Assembly (NCBI GenBank): GCA_031363085.1
Contig: JANLTU010000249.1
Coordinates: 1-21,199 of the forward strand
Direction: 5' to 3'
Source: UBA6921 sp031363085
GTDB lineage: Bacteria; Pseudomonadota; Gammaproteobacteria; SG8-11
DNA: 21,199 nt
The notes under the pieces were generated by a model. It did not search any database. It saw only the letters and a program-made list of their open reading frames with translations, and had not been told where the DNA came from. Each line of letters opens with the position of its first letter. The first letter of the stretch is position 1. A program made the position numbers and the translations under genes. Positions 1 through 6,210 of the stretch are shown piece after piece.

Positions 1-530
1 TTTCAGCCTTCGACTGCGTGTGTTTTTCGGGTGGCACGAACTGAACTTCTCATACGGCTTCCAGTAGTCCGTCATGAGCGCCCCGATGTCCTGGTCGTCT
101 ATTTTTTCCCAGAGGGTTCTTCCGGTCGCCGTGTCGCGTGAGCCAAATGCGCACTGGATGAACTTTCGCCCAGCACGATCAACAGCAATCCATATCCAGC
201 AATCGTTTTTTTTGAGCCAATGTAGGTGCGCATCTCGTCCATCTCGACCACTTCAATCTCGTGAGGGCTGCGCAGTTCCTCCAATTTCTCGCCGAAACTC
301 CGGATCCAGTTGTATACGGCGACATGGCTGACTTTCAAAAACCGTCCAATCGACCGAAAGCCCAGACCTTCCAGATAAAGCTCAACCGCTTGCCTTTTAA
401 GGTGTGCCTCCTTCCCACGTTGCTGCACCGTGTGACGATAACCGCATTCACGACACCGCCACCGCTGGCGGCCTCTGACGATCCCATCCTTAACGCAGTT
501 TTCCTTCACGCAACGCGGACAGCTCGTCAT
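1..530 (-). pseudogene. IS1-family transposase (InsA/InsB frames), partial and frameshifted
   Basis: The minus-strand ORF starting at 530 encodes an InsA-like N-terminus. It has a CPxC...CxxC zinc-binding motif (SCPRCVKE, WRCRECGY) followed by a helix-turn-helix region (LGFRSIGRFLKVSHVAVYNW). The InsA frame stops at 99. Before that, an A8 run (206-213) allows a -1 shift into a frame reading WIWIAVDRAG, GSRDTATGRTLWEKID and ALMTDYWKPYEKF, which is a typical IS1 DDE catalytic domain with its first two Asp. A GGAGG ribosome-binding site lies just before the 530 start. A tandem 5-bp duplication (GAACT twice, 38-47 on the plus strand) throws the catalytic frame off. Removing one copy restores VPPEKHTQSKAE, the normal IS1 continuation. 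The catalytic Glu and the 3' end lie outside the window. The family call is firm, and loss of function is a strong inference. Confidence 0.9.
206..213 (-). promoter_or_regulatory. A8 slippery site for -1 frameshifting in the IS1 transposase
   Basis: On the minus strand eight consecutive A residues are read as AAA AAA at the end of the InsA frame. Stepping back one base gives codons for N-D-C-W-I-W-I-A-V-D-R, the start of the conserved IS1 catalytic domain, while the unshifted frame soon loses similarity and stops at 99. IS1 elements are known to make their transposase by -1 frameshifting on an A-rich heptamer, so this site fits the family mechanism. Confidence 0.8.
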
Positions 531-702
531 ATCCTTTCCCTCCTGCGATTAACTCTCCGCGAAGAATAACAAAACTATCTTAAATTAATAATTCCGTGTG
601 TTGATTGCGACCGCAGCCATCTCATAGCATCTGCGCAAAGACGGCGGCGCCGTTATAGAAGGGGTTCTGCCAGAGCGCTAATTACTTCGTCGCCGTGTCC
701 CG

Positions 703-708
703 TATAAT
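703..708 (+). promoter_or_regulatory. Perfect -10 box (TATAAT) directly before the chorismatase start
   Basis: TATAAT ends 6 bp before the ATG at 715, so a sigma-70 transcript would be expected to begin at or within a base or two of that ATG. The upstream -35 is weak: TAATTA at 679-684 with an 18-bp spacer, or TTACTT at 682-687 with 15 bp. If used, this promoter would make a leaderless mRNA. Confidence 0.5.
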
Positions 709-714
709 CGCGCG

Positions 715-1683
715 ATGCCGTGCGAACAACCGATCTGTATTTCTTATCCACACCTCTCTGCAACACCCTTCCCGCCGTCGGTGCTGGGCGCGGTGAGTTT
801 CGGCACATCTGAAATTCATGCCGGTGTTACGGCGCTGAGTGTGCCGCTGATGTCAGCAGACGATGACACGCGGATCGAATTGTGGAGCAGTGCGTTACCG
901 GTCGAATCTGCGCGCTCGAATGCGCTGTATTACTCACACAATGGAGTAGCGCTGTGGGGCGCTTTAACACGCGCGGTACGTGACGAAGCCAGCTTCGAAA
1001 GCGGCATCGAAGCGCTGTACAACGACGTGCTTACCCAGGTGCGCATGGCGGGCTACCCGCATCTGTTACGCATGTGGAATTATTTTCCGGGCATTCACAC
1101 CGAGCACGCGGGTCTTGACCGTTACCAGCGTTTTTGCGTGGGACGGCAGCGTGCGTTTGAGCAACATCACCTCCATAACGAACGCGAGTTTCCGGCAGCC
1201 ACCGTTATCGGCACCCACGCCGGCGACGTCACGCTGTATTTTCTGGCCGCACGCACGCCGGGCGAGCCGTTCGAGAATCCGCGTCAGGTTTCCGCTTACC
1301 GTTATCCGCAGCAATATGGTCCGGCGAGTCCGACGTTTTCGCGCAGCATGCTGAAACGCTGGGACACCATGGCGCATCTTTATATCTCCGGCACCGCCAG
1401 CATTGTCGGCCATGCATCGCGACACCAACAACTGCACGAGCAGCTTGCTGAGATTATGCGCAACCTGCATGCGCTGGTCGCGCAGGCACAATCCGCCAGC
1501 GGCATCGGCTTCAACCTGGAACACGATGCTCAGTTGAAGGTTTACGTGCGTGACATTAACGATGTACCGGCGCTGCGCACACAGTTGCAGCCGTTGCCCG
1601 CGCTGTTTCTGGTCGGCGATATTTGTCGGCGCGATCTGCACGTTGAGATTGAAGCATTGCTGTGGAGCGCGCCGGGTGCATAG
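715..1683 (+). CDS. Chorismatase (FkbO/Hyg5/XanB2-like) hydroxybenzoate-forming enzyme
   Basis: The 322-aa protein fits the chorismatase family, also annotated as pteridine-dependent deoxygenase-like. These enzymes hydrolyse chorismate to dihydroxycyclohexadiene carboxylate or to 3-/4-hydroxybenzoate, releasing pyruvate. Visible family segments are VLGAVSFG (23-30), RMWNYFPGI (119-127), RYQRFCVGRQRAF (136-148), the core motif YISGTASIVGHAS (223-235) and a C-terminal DLHVEIEAL (307-315) with the acidic residues expected near the active site. There is no signal peptide, so it should be cytoplasmic. The ATG at 715 gives normal family length; a GTG at 781 would remove the poorly conserved first 22 residues. 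One base separates its stop from the next gene. In Xanthomonas the homologue XanB2 supplies hydroxybenzoates for xanthomonadin and ubiquinone. No aryl-polyene genes are visible here, so the product (3-HBA, 4-HBA or a diene) is undecided. Confidence 0.85.
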   Translation: MPCEQPICISYPHLSATPFPPSVLGAVSFGTSEIHAGVTALSVPLMSADDDTRIELWSSALPVESARSNALYYSHNGVALWGALTRAVRDEASFESGIEALYNDVLTQVRMAGYPHLLRMWNYFPGIHTEHAGLDRYQRFCVGRQRAFEQHHLHNEREFPAATVIGTHAGDVTLYFLAARTPGEPFENPRQVSAYRYPQQYGPASPTFSRSMLKRWDTMAHLYISGTASIVGHASRHQQLHEQLAEIMRNLHALVAQAQSASGIGFNLEHDAQLKVYVRDINDVPALRTQLQPLPALFLVGDICRRDLHVEIEALLWSAPGA

Positions 1684-1684
1684 C

Positions 1685-2515
1685 ATGGCGCGTCTGTTAT
1701 GTGTGGCGCTGTTGGCGCTGGCTTCGATGACGACACGCGCCGAACTTGCGCGTTGGGAACTGGGCTTGGGTTTGGGCGGCGTGAGCCTGCCGGAGTATCG
1801 CGGCTCGGATCAACAGAAAAATTATTTGGCGCCGATTCCGTACTTGGTATATCGCGGTGAACGTTTTGTGATGGATCGCAGCGGCATACGCGGCTTGCTG
1901 TTCGCGAGCGAATCCGTCTTACTGAACGTTGACGGCGGTTTCGGCGTACCTGTCAATAGCAAGCAAAACGGCGCGCGTACCGGCATGCCGAATCTGGATT
2001 TCATGCTGCACTTGGGGCCGTCGCTGGAATTCATTCTGCATGAAGAACACGACGACGGCGATATGCTGAAATTTAAAATTCCGGTGCAGGCGGTGATCAG
2101 CCTGGATTTGTCAGAACCTGGCACGCATGGCTGGTTTTTTTATCCACATCTGAATTACATCATTCAGCGCCGCTGGACGCTGAGCATCGCACTCGGCCCG
2201 AACTTCGCCACCCGTGACTACCACCAGTATTACTACGGCGTACCCCGCTCCAACGCCACGGCAACGCGCCCGGAATATTCTGCCCGCGCAGGTTACAGTG
2301 GCGTGGGCATGTCGTTGACCTTGAGTCGGCGCATCCGCCAAGTCTGGATCGGACTATTTGCGCGTTACGAAAATTTTTCCGGCAGCGTGTTTTCCGACAG
2401 CCCGCTAGTACGCAGCAATTACTCGCTGGTCGCCGGCCTTGGCGCCGCATGGATTTTTTTACGCTCCCAGCGCTCCGCAGCGGACACGCCGCTGTCGGAA
2501 CCGGGGGCGATGTAG
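1685..2515 (+). CDS. MipA/OmpV family outer-membrane protein
   Basis: This 276-aa protein has an N-terminal signal peptide (hydrophobic LLCVALLALASM, probable cleavage after TRA near residue 19). The mature part begins WELGLGLGGVSLPEYRGSDQ, the typical MipA/OmpV opening, and contains alternating amphipathic strands such as WTLSIALGPNFATRDYHQYYYGV and SNYSLVAGLGAAWIF. The FxxRDYHQYYYGV-type segment is characteristic of the family. MipA was described as a scaffold linking the lytic transglycosylase MltA to penicillin-binding proteins, and other members act in stress or drug tolerance; the role here is unknown. The ATG at 1685 lies one base after the chorismatase stop, and the gene's TAG shares its last base with the mutM start (TAGTG), implying one transcript and coupled translation. 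A reading frame continues upstream, but the signal peptide places the start at 1685. Confidence 0.88.
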   Translation: MARLLCVALLALASMTTRAELARWELGLGLGGVSLPEYRGSDQQKNYLAPIPYLVYRGERFVMDRSGIRGLLFASESVLLNVDGGFGVPVNSKQNGARTGMPNLDFMLHLGPSLEFILHEEHDDGDMLKFKIPVQAVISLDLSEPGTHGWFFYPHLNYIIQRRWTLSIALGPNFATRDYHQYYYGVPRSNATATRPEYSARAGYSGVGMSLTLSRRIRQVWIGLFARYENFSGSVFSDSPLVRSNYSLVAGLGAAWIFLRSQRSAADTPLSEPGAM

Positions 2516-3330
2516 TGCCGGAGCTGCCCGAAGTCGAAACCACCGCACGCGGCATCCGTCCGCATGTGCTGGGTAAAAAAATCACCGCCGTACTAGTGCG
2601 CAATGCGCGCTTGCGCTGGCCGGTGCCCAAGGATTTGCCGCAACACCTGCTCGGCGACACCATCGAACAGGTTGAACGGCGCGCAAAATATTTGCTGCTG
2701 CGCACCCACGCCGGCACGCTGCTGATCCATCTGGGCATGTCCGGCAGTCTGCGCATTCTGCCGGCCAACACGCCGGCGCAACTCCATGATCATGTCGATA
2801 TCGTGTTTGCCGATCACACCTGCCTGCGCCTGCGCGACCCGCGCCGCTTTGGCGCGATGCTGTGGTGCGACAGCGACCCGTACACGCACACCTTACTGCG
2901 CGCGCTCGGACCGGAACCGCTCGGTGAACAGTTCGATGCTGATTATTTATTTCGCGCCACGCGCAAACGTAAAGTCGACCTCAAGCAGTTGCTGATGAAC
3001 CAAAGCATCGTGGTCGGCGTGGGCAACATCTACGCCAGCGAAGCACTGTTTCTTGCCGCCATCAACCCGCGCCGCGCGGCGGGCAAAGTGACCAAAGCAC
3101 AGTGTGCCCGGCTGGTTTTGGAAATCAAAAATGTCTTGCACTACGCGATCACCCAGGGCGGCACGACCCTGCGTGATTTCGTCGGCAGCAATGGCGACAG
3201 CGGCTACTTTCAGCTCAAGCTGAATGTGTACGGCAAGGAAGGCACGGCGTGTCCGCGCTGCGGAACGTCGATACAACAGATTCGCCAGGGTCAACGCTCG
3301 ACTTTTTACTGCGGGCGCTGCCAGAAATAA
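2515..3330 (+). CDS. mutM: Formamidopyrimidine-DNA glycosylase (Fpg/MutM)
   Basis: The 271-aa protein starts at a GTG that overlaps the last base of the upstream gene. The start is fixed by the invariant N-terminus PELPEVETT, whose Pro becomes the catalytic N-terminal nucleophile once Met is removed; the adjacent Glu is also catalytic. Other features are the conserved Lys in VERRAKYLL (residue 58 counting Met), HLGMSGSL, the helix-two-turn-helix MNQSIVVGVGNIYASEALF, and a C-terminal four-Cys zinc finger (CPRCG ... FYCGRC) with the DNA-contacting Arg in GQRSTFYC. It excises oxidised purines such as 8-oxoguanine and nicks the abasic site. All key residues are present and length is normal. A longer in-frame reading from 2449 is rejected because it would bury the catalytic Pro. 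Confidence 0.97.
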   Translation: MPELPEVETTARGIRPHVLGKKITAVLVRNARLRWPVPKDLPQHLLGDTIEQVERRAKYLLLRTHAGTLLIHLGMSGSLRILPANTPAQLHDHVDIVFADHTCLRLRDPRRFGAMLWCDSDPYTHTLLRALGPEPLGEQFDADYLFRATRKRKVDLKQLLMNQSIVVGVGNIYASEALFLAAINPRRAAGKVTKAQCARLVLEIKNVLHYAITQGGTTLRDFVGSNGDSGYFQLKLNVYGKEGTACPRCGTSIQQIRQGQRSTFYCGRCQK

Positions 3331-3513
3331 CCGTCTGCCTAACTTAAATTTTAGCTTGGAACATACCGCAGCGCGGGCTGATGCGCCAAGCCAAGCACCG
3401 ATCCTGCTGGGGCTACGCCGTCAAAAAGGATAAAATTGCTCACCATGAGCGCCAACTTCAAGTGCGTGGAGCTTTACAAGCTCTAAGCCCCATCAAATAC
3501 GACCCCACCCGAC
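3331..3513. other. Intergenic region before murJ
   Basis: No gene was recognised in these 183 bases. A perfect 6-bp palindrome with a 3-base loop (GAGCTT-TAC-AAGCTC, 3469-3483) is present but has no T-run, so it is not a convincing terminator. TAAAAT at 3431-3436 could be a weak -10 box for murJ without a clear -35. The S20 gene often found beside murJ is absent on both strands. Confidence 0.4.
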
Positions 3514-5079
3514 ATGACCCGCAAACTGCTGCAATCCACCTTGGTGGTGGGCTTCAACACGCTGTTATCGCGGCTGCTGGGGTTTGTGCGCGACATTATT
3601 ATCGCGCGGGTATTCGGCGTGTCGCTGGGCACCGATGCTTTTTTTGTAGCGTTTCGCATTCCCAATTTCATGCGGCGTTTGTTTGCCGAAGGCGCCTTCG
3701 GGCAGGCGTTTATTCCGGTGCTGGCGCAGTATCAAACCCAGCGCAGTGAAGAGGATACACGGCACTTGGTGCAGCACGTGATCGGCACCCTGGGTGGTGT
3801 GCTCACCGTGATCACCGTCGTGGGCATGCTGGCGGCGCCGCTGATTGTGGCGTTGTTCGCGCCGGGCTTTGTGGGCGTGGGTGACAAGTTCGCGCTCACC
3901 ACCGAGCTGTTGCGCATCACCTTCCCCTACCTGCTGTTTATTTCGCTAACCGCGTTGGCGGGAGCGGTGCTTAACAGTTTTGGCCGCTTCGCGGTTCCCG
4001 CCTTCACACCGGTGTTTCTGAATCTGTGCATGATCATCGCGGCGCTGTGGGTGGCGCCCAGGATGAACCAGCCGGTGGAAGCGTTGGCCTGGGGCGTGTT
4101 CGTCGCTGGAATCGTGCAGTTGCTTTTTCAGTTGCCGTTTTTGCATCGGCTGCGGCTGTTGCGCTGGCCGCGCTGGGAGCACCGCGATGCCGGCGTGCGC
4201 CGCATTGCACGCCTGATGCTGCCGGCGATTTTCGGTTCGTCGGTGGCGCAAATCAATTTGCTGTTCGACACGCTGGTGGCGTCGTTCCTGGTCACCGGCA
4301 GTGTCAGTTGGCTGTATTACTCAGACCGGCTGGTCGAGTTTCCGCTCGGTGTATTGGGCATGGCACTGGGCACGGCGATCCTGCCCAGCTTGGCGAAAAA
4401 TCACGCGCAAAATTCGCAAGCCGAATTTACGCACACGCTGGATTGGGGTTTGCGACTCACACTGCTGATCGGCTTGCCCGCCACACTCGGCCTGATGTTG
4501 CTGTCCGAGCCCATTGTCACAACCCTGTTTCGCTACGGCGAATTCAGCGCGCACGATGCGCACATGACGGCGCTGAGCCTCATGACGTATTCTTTGGGCT
4601 TGCTCGGATTCATTGCCGTGAAGGTGCTGGCACCGGGATTTTTTGCGCGCCAAGACACCAAAACACCGGTCGTGGCCGGCGTAATTGCGATGCTGACCAA
4701 CATGCTGCTGACCGCTGCGTTGGTGGTGCCGATGTTGTTGCTCGATATCCCCGGCGCACATGCGGCGCTGGCCCTGGCTACCGCGTTAGCGGCGTACCTC
4801 AACGCGGCATTATTGTTTGCGCAGTTGCGCCGTGCCGGTGTCTACCAGCCGCTGGCGGGATGGCGCACACTGGGCCTGCAGACGTTATTCGCCAACACGG
4901 CGATGACGGCGCTATTGTGGTTTGGCGTCCCATCGGCGGAAATGTGGATACCTTTGTCGAGCAGTGCACGCGCCGAACAATTACTGGCGTGGATCATGGC
5001 GGCAGGTATTGTCTATTTAATTTGTTTGATCATGAGCGGCGTGAAACTGAAACAATTAATTCGCTTGAGAACGAGCTGA
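3514..5079 (+). CDS. murJ: Lipid II flippase MurJ (MviN)
   Basis: The 521-aa integral inner-membrane protein opens with LLQSTLVVGFNTLLSRLLGFVRDIIIARVFG, the conserved MurJ N-terminus of the MOP/MviN superfamily, followed by TDAFFVAFRIPNFMRRLFAEGAFGQAFIPV. About fourteen hydrophobic segments are spaced along the whole length, as expected. MurJ flips lipid-linked peptidoglycan precursor (lipid II) to the periplasm. It is followed one base later by ribF, a common proteobacterial arrangement. The usual neighbour rpsT (ribosomal protein S20) is not found in the 183 bases upstream. Large open frames in other phases over this gene (for example plus 4026-5090) lack any recognisable family and reflect the base composition of the real gene. 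Confidence 0.96.
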   Translation: MTRKLLQSTLVVGFNTLLSRLLGFVRDIIIARVFGVSLGTDAFFVAFRIPNFMRRLFAEGAFGQAFIPVLAQYQTQRSEEDTRHLVQHVIGTLGGVLTVITVVGMLAAPLIVALFAPGFVGVGDKFALTTELLRITFPYLLFISLTALAGAVLNSFGRFAVPAFTPVFLNLCMIIAALWVAPRMNQPVEALAWGVFVAGIVQLLFQLPFLHRLRLLRWPRWEHRDAGVRRIARLMLPAIFGSSVAQINLLFDTLVASFLVTGSVSWLYYSDRLVEFPLGVLGMALGTAILPSLAKNHAQNSQAEFTHTLDWGLRLTLLIGLPATLGLMLLSEPIVTTLFRYGEFSAHDAHMTALSLMTYSLGLLGFIAVKVLAPGFFARQDTKTPVVAGVIAMLTNMLLTAALVVPMLLLDIPGAHAALALATALAAYLNAALLFAQLRRAGVYQPLAGWRTLGLQTLFANTAMTALLWFGVPSAEMWIPLSSSARAEQLLAWIMAAGIVYLICLIMSGVKLKQLIRLRTS

Positions 5080-5080
5080 T

Positions 5081-6010
5081 ATGGAACTGATTCGCGGACT
5101 GCACAACCTGCGCGCGCGCCATCGTGGCTGCGTCGCCACCATCGGCAATTTCGACGGCGTGCATCTGGGCCACCAAGCGGTGATCGGTCAGCTCGCAGAA
5201 AAATCCGCCGAATTCGGGCTGCCGTTACTGGTGATTATTTTCGAGCCGCAGCCCTTGGAATTTTTCGCACCCGGCAAAGCCGTGGCACGCCTGACGCGCT
5301 TGCGCGAGAAGTTGCAAGCCTTGCGGTACTTCGCCGTCGACCGCGTGCTGTGCGTTCACTTCAACCGCGCCTTTGCCGATCTGCCCGCACAGCAGTTCAT
5401 CGACCAAGTGCTGGTGGAAAAACTCGGCGTTAAATATCTGGTGGTCGGCGACGACTTTCGCTTCGGCCACAACCGCACCGGCAACTACGCGCTGCTGCAA
5501 GCCGCCGGGGTGCAGCACGGCTTTCACGTGACCCACATGCACACCTTCGGCATCGACGGCGAGCGCGTCAGCAGCACGCGTGTGCGCAGCGCACTTGCCG
5601 CCGGCGACCTGATGCTGGCGGAAAAATTATTAGGCCGGCGCTTTCGCATCTCTGGCCGCGTCGCGCACGGCAACAAACTCGGGCGGGAGCTCGGCTTCCC
5701 CACCGCCAACCTGTTTGTGCACCGCAAGGTCACACCGGTGGCGGGAATTTACGTGGTGGAGTTATTCGGCGTGGACGACAACCCGCTGCCCGGTGTTGCC
5801 AGCGTCGGCACGCGCCCCACCATCGACGGCACCCACTGCTTGCTGGAAGTGCATCTGTTCGACTTCAACCGCGACATTTATGGTCGCCACGTGCATGTCG
5901 AGTTCTTGCAGAAACTGCGTGATGAAGAGCGCTACGACTCGCTTGCGGCGCTGCGTCACCAGATCGACATTGATGCCAGACAGGCCCGCTGCTACTTTCT
6001 CAATCTGTGA
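5081..6010 (+). CDS. ribF: Bifunctional riboflavin kinase / FAD synthetase RibF
   Basis: The 309-aa cytoplasmic enzyme makes FMN from riboflavin and then FAD. The N-terminal FAD synthetase (nucleotidyltransferase) domain carries GNFDGVHLGHQAV (22-34), YLVVGDDFRFGHNRTGN and the nucleotide-binding ERVSSTRVRSAL. The C-terminal riboflavin kinase domain begins with RFRISGRVAHGNKLGRELGFPTANL, which contains the GxxxGFPTAN signature, and continues with GIYVV, GVASVGTRPTIDG and LLEVHLFDFNRDIYG. Length matches the family. It starts one base after the murJ stop, with a purine-rich GAGAACGAG upstream, so the pair is co-transcribed. No unusual residues were seen. Confidence 0.97.
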   Translation: MELIRGLHNLRARHRGCVATIGNFDGVHLGHQAVIGQLAEKSAEFGLPLLVIIFEPQPLEFFAPGKAVARLTRLREKLQALRYFAVDRVLCVHFNRAFADLPAQQFIDQVLVEKLGVKYLVVGDDFRFGHNRTGNYALLQAAGVQHGFHVTHMHTFGIDGERVSSTRVRSALAAGDLMLAEKLLGRRFRISGRVAHGNKLGRELGFPTANLFVHRKVTPVAGIYVVELFGVDDNPLPGVASVGTRPTIDGTHCLLEVHLFDFNRDIYGRHVHVEFLQKLRDEERYDSLAALRHQIDIDARQARCYFLNL

Positions 6011-6070
6011 TCTGGGCGGCGGTAGCGACCGGCACCTAGAAAACTCCTAAATGCTGACTTAATAATTCGG

Positions 6071-6162
6071 TATTACAGTTTTGCTACGCATGTATTACAG
6101 TGCAAATAACTCAGTGCAAATTTAAAGTTGGCCGTTTTGGTCAACGCTTTGAACTGTCAACG
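6071..6162 (+). promoter_or_regulatory. Direct-repeat cluster upstream of the Na/Pi-like transporter
   Basis: The 200-base gap between ribF and the transporter holds three short direct-repeat pairs: TATTACAGT (6071-6079 and 6093-6101, offset 22), CAGTGCAAAT (6098-6107 and 6112-6121, offset 14) and GTCAACG (6140-6146 and 6156-6162, offset 16). Paired sites like these could be operators, but no known consensus is matched. The GTCAACG pair is not spaced like a Pho box. Confidence 0.4.
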
Positions 6163-6182
6163 GGCAAAAGCTACTTAATAAC

Positions 6183-6203
6183 ATGAACAAAGGAATGCGC
6201 TGA
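6183..6203 (+). CDS. Possible six-codon leader ORF (MNKGMR) before the transporter
   Basis: A short frame ATG-AAC-AAA-GGA-ATG-CGC-TGA ends 7 bases before the transporter ATG. Its AAAGGA also serves as the only purine-rich stretch near that start, though rather far away (about 17 bases). It could be a translational-coupling leader or chance; there is no direct evidence of translation. Confidence 0.2.
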   Translation: MNKGMR

Positions 6204-6210
6204 CAACACC

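Larger units (their letters stand above)
1..590 (-). mobile_element. IS1-family insertion sequence, left part outside the window
   Basis: The element is recognised from its transposase frames. Its insA-side end should lie some tens of bases beyond 530. Base composition turns AT-rich around 570-595 (TTAAATTAATAATTCC), so I place the end near 590, but I could not match a terminal inverted repeat or a target-site duplication with certainty. The opposite end is beyond base 1. The boundary is an estimate only. Confidence 0.5.

Noticed and set aside
2160..2771. 203-codon minus-strand open frame across the MipA-mutM junction
   Set aside because: It is antisense to two recognised genes with fixed starts and contains no motif.
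3469..3483. Hairpin GAGCTT-TAC-AAGCTC as a terminator after mutM
   Set aside because: The stem is short, there is no T-run, and it lies only 30 bases before the murJ start.
3331..3513. rpsT (ribosomal protein S20) gene beside murJ
   Set aside because: No S20-like frame was found on either strand.
4026..5090. 354-codon plus-strand open frame over murJ
   Set aside because: It is out of frame with a complete murJ, has no recognisable domain, and is rich in Arg, Ala and His as expected for a shadow of GC-rich coding DNA.
6140..6162. Pho box before the Na/Pi-like transporter
   Set aside because: The GTCAACG repeats are 16 bases apart, not 11, and match the CTGTCAT half-site only in part.
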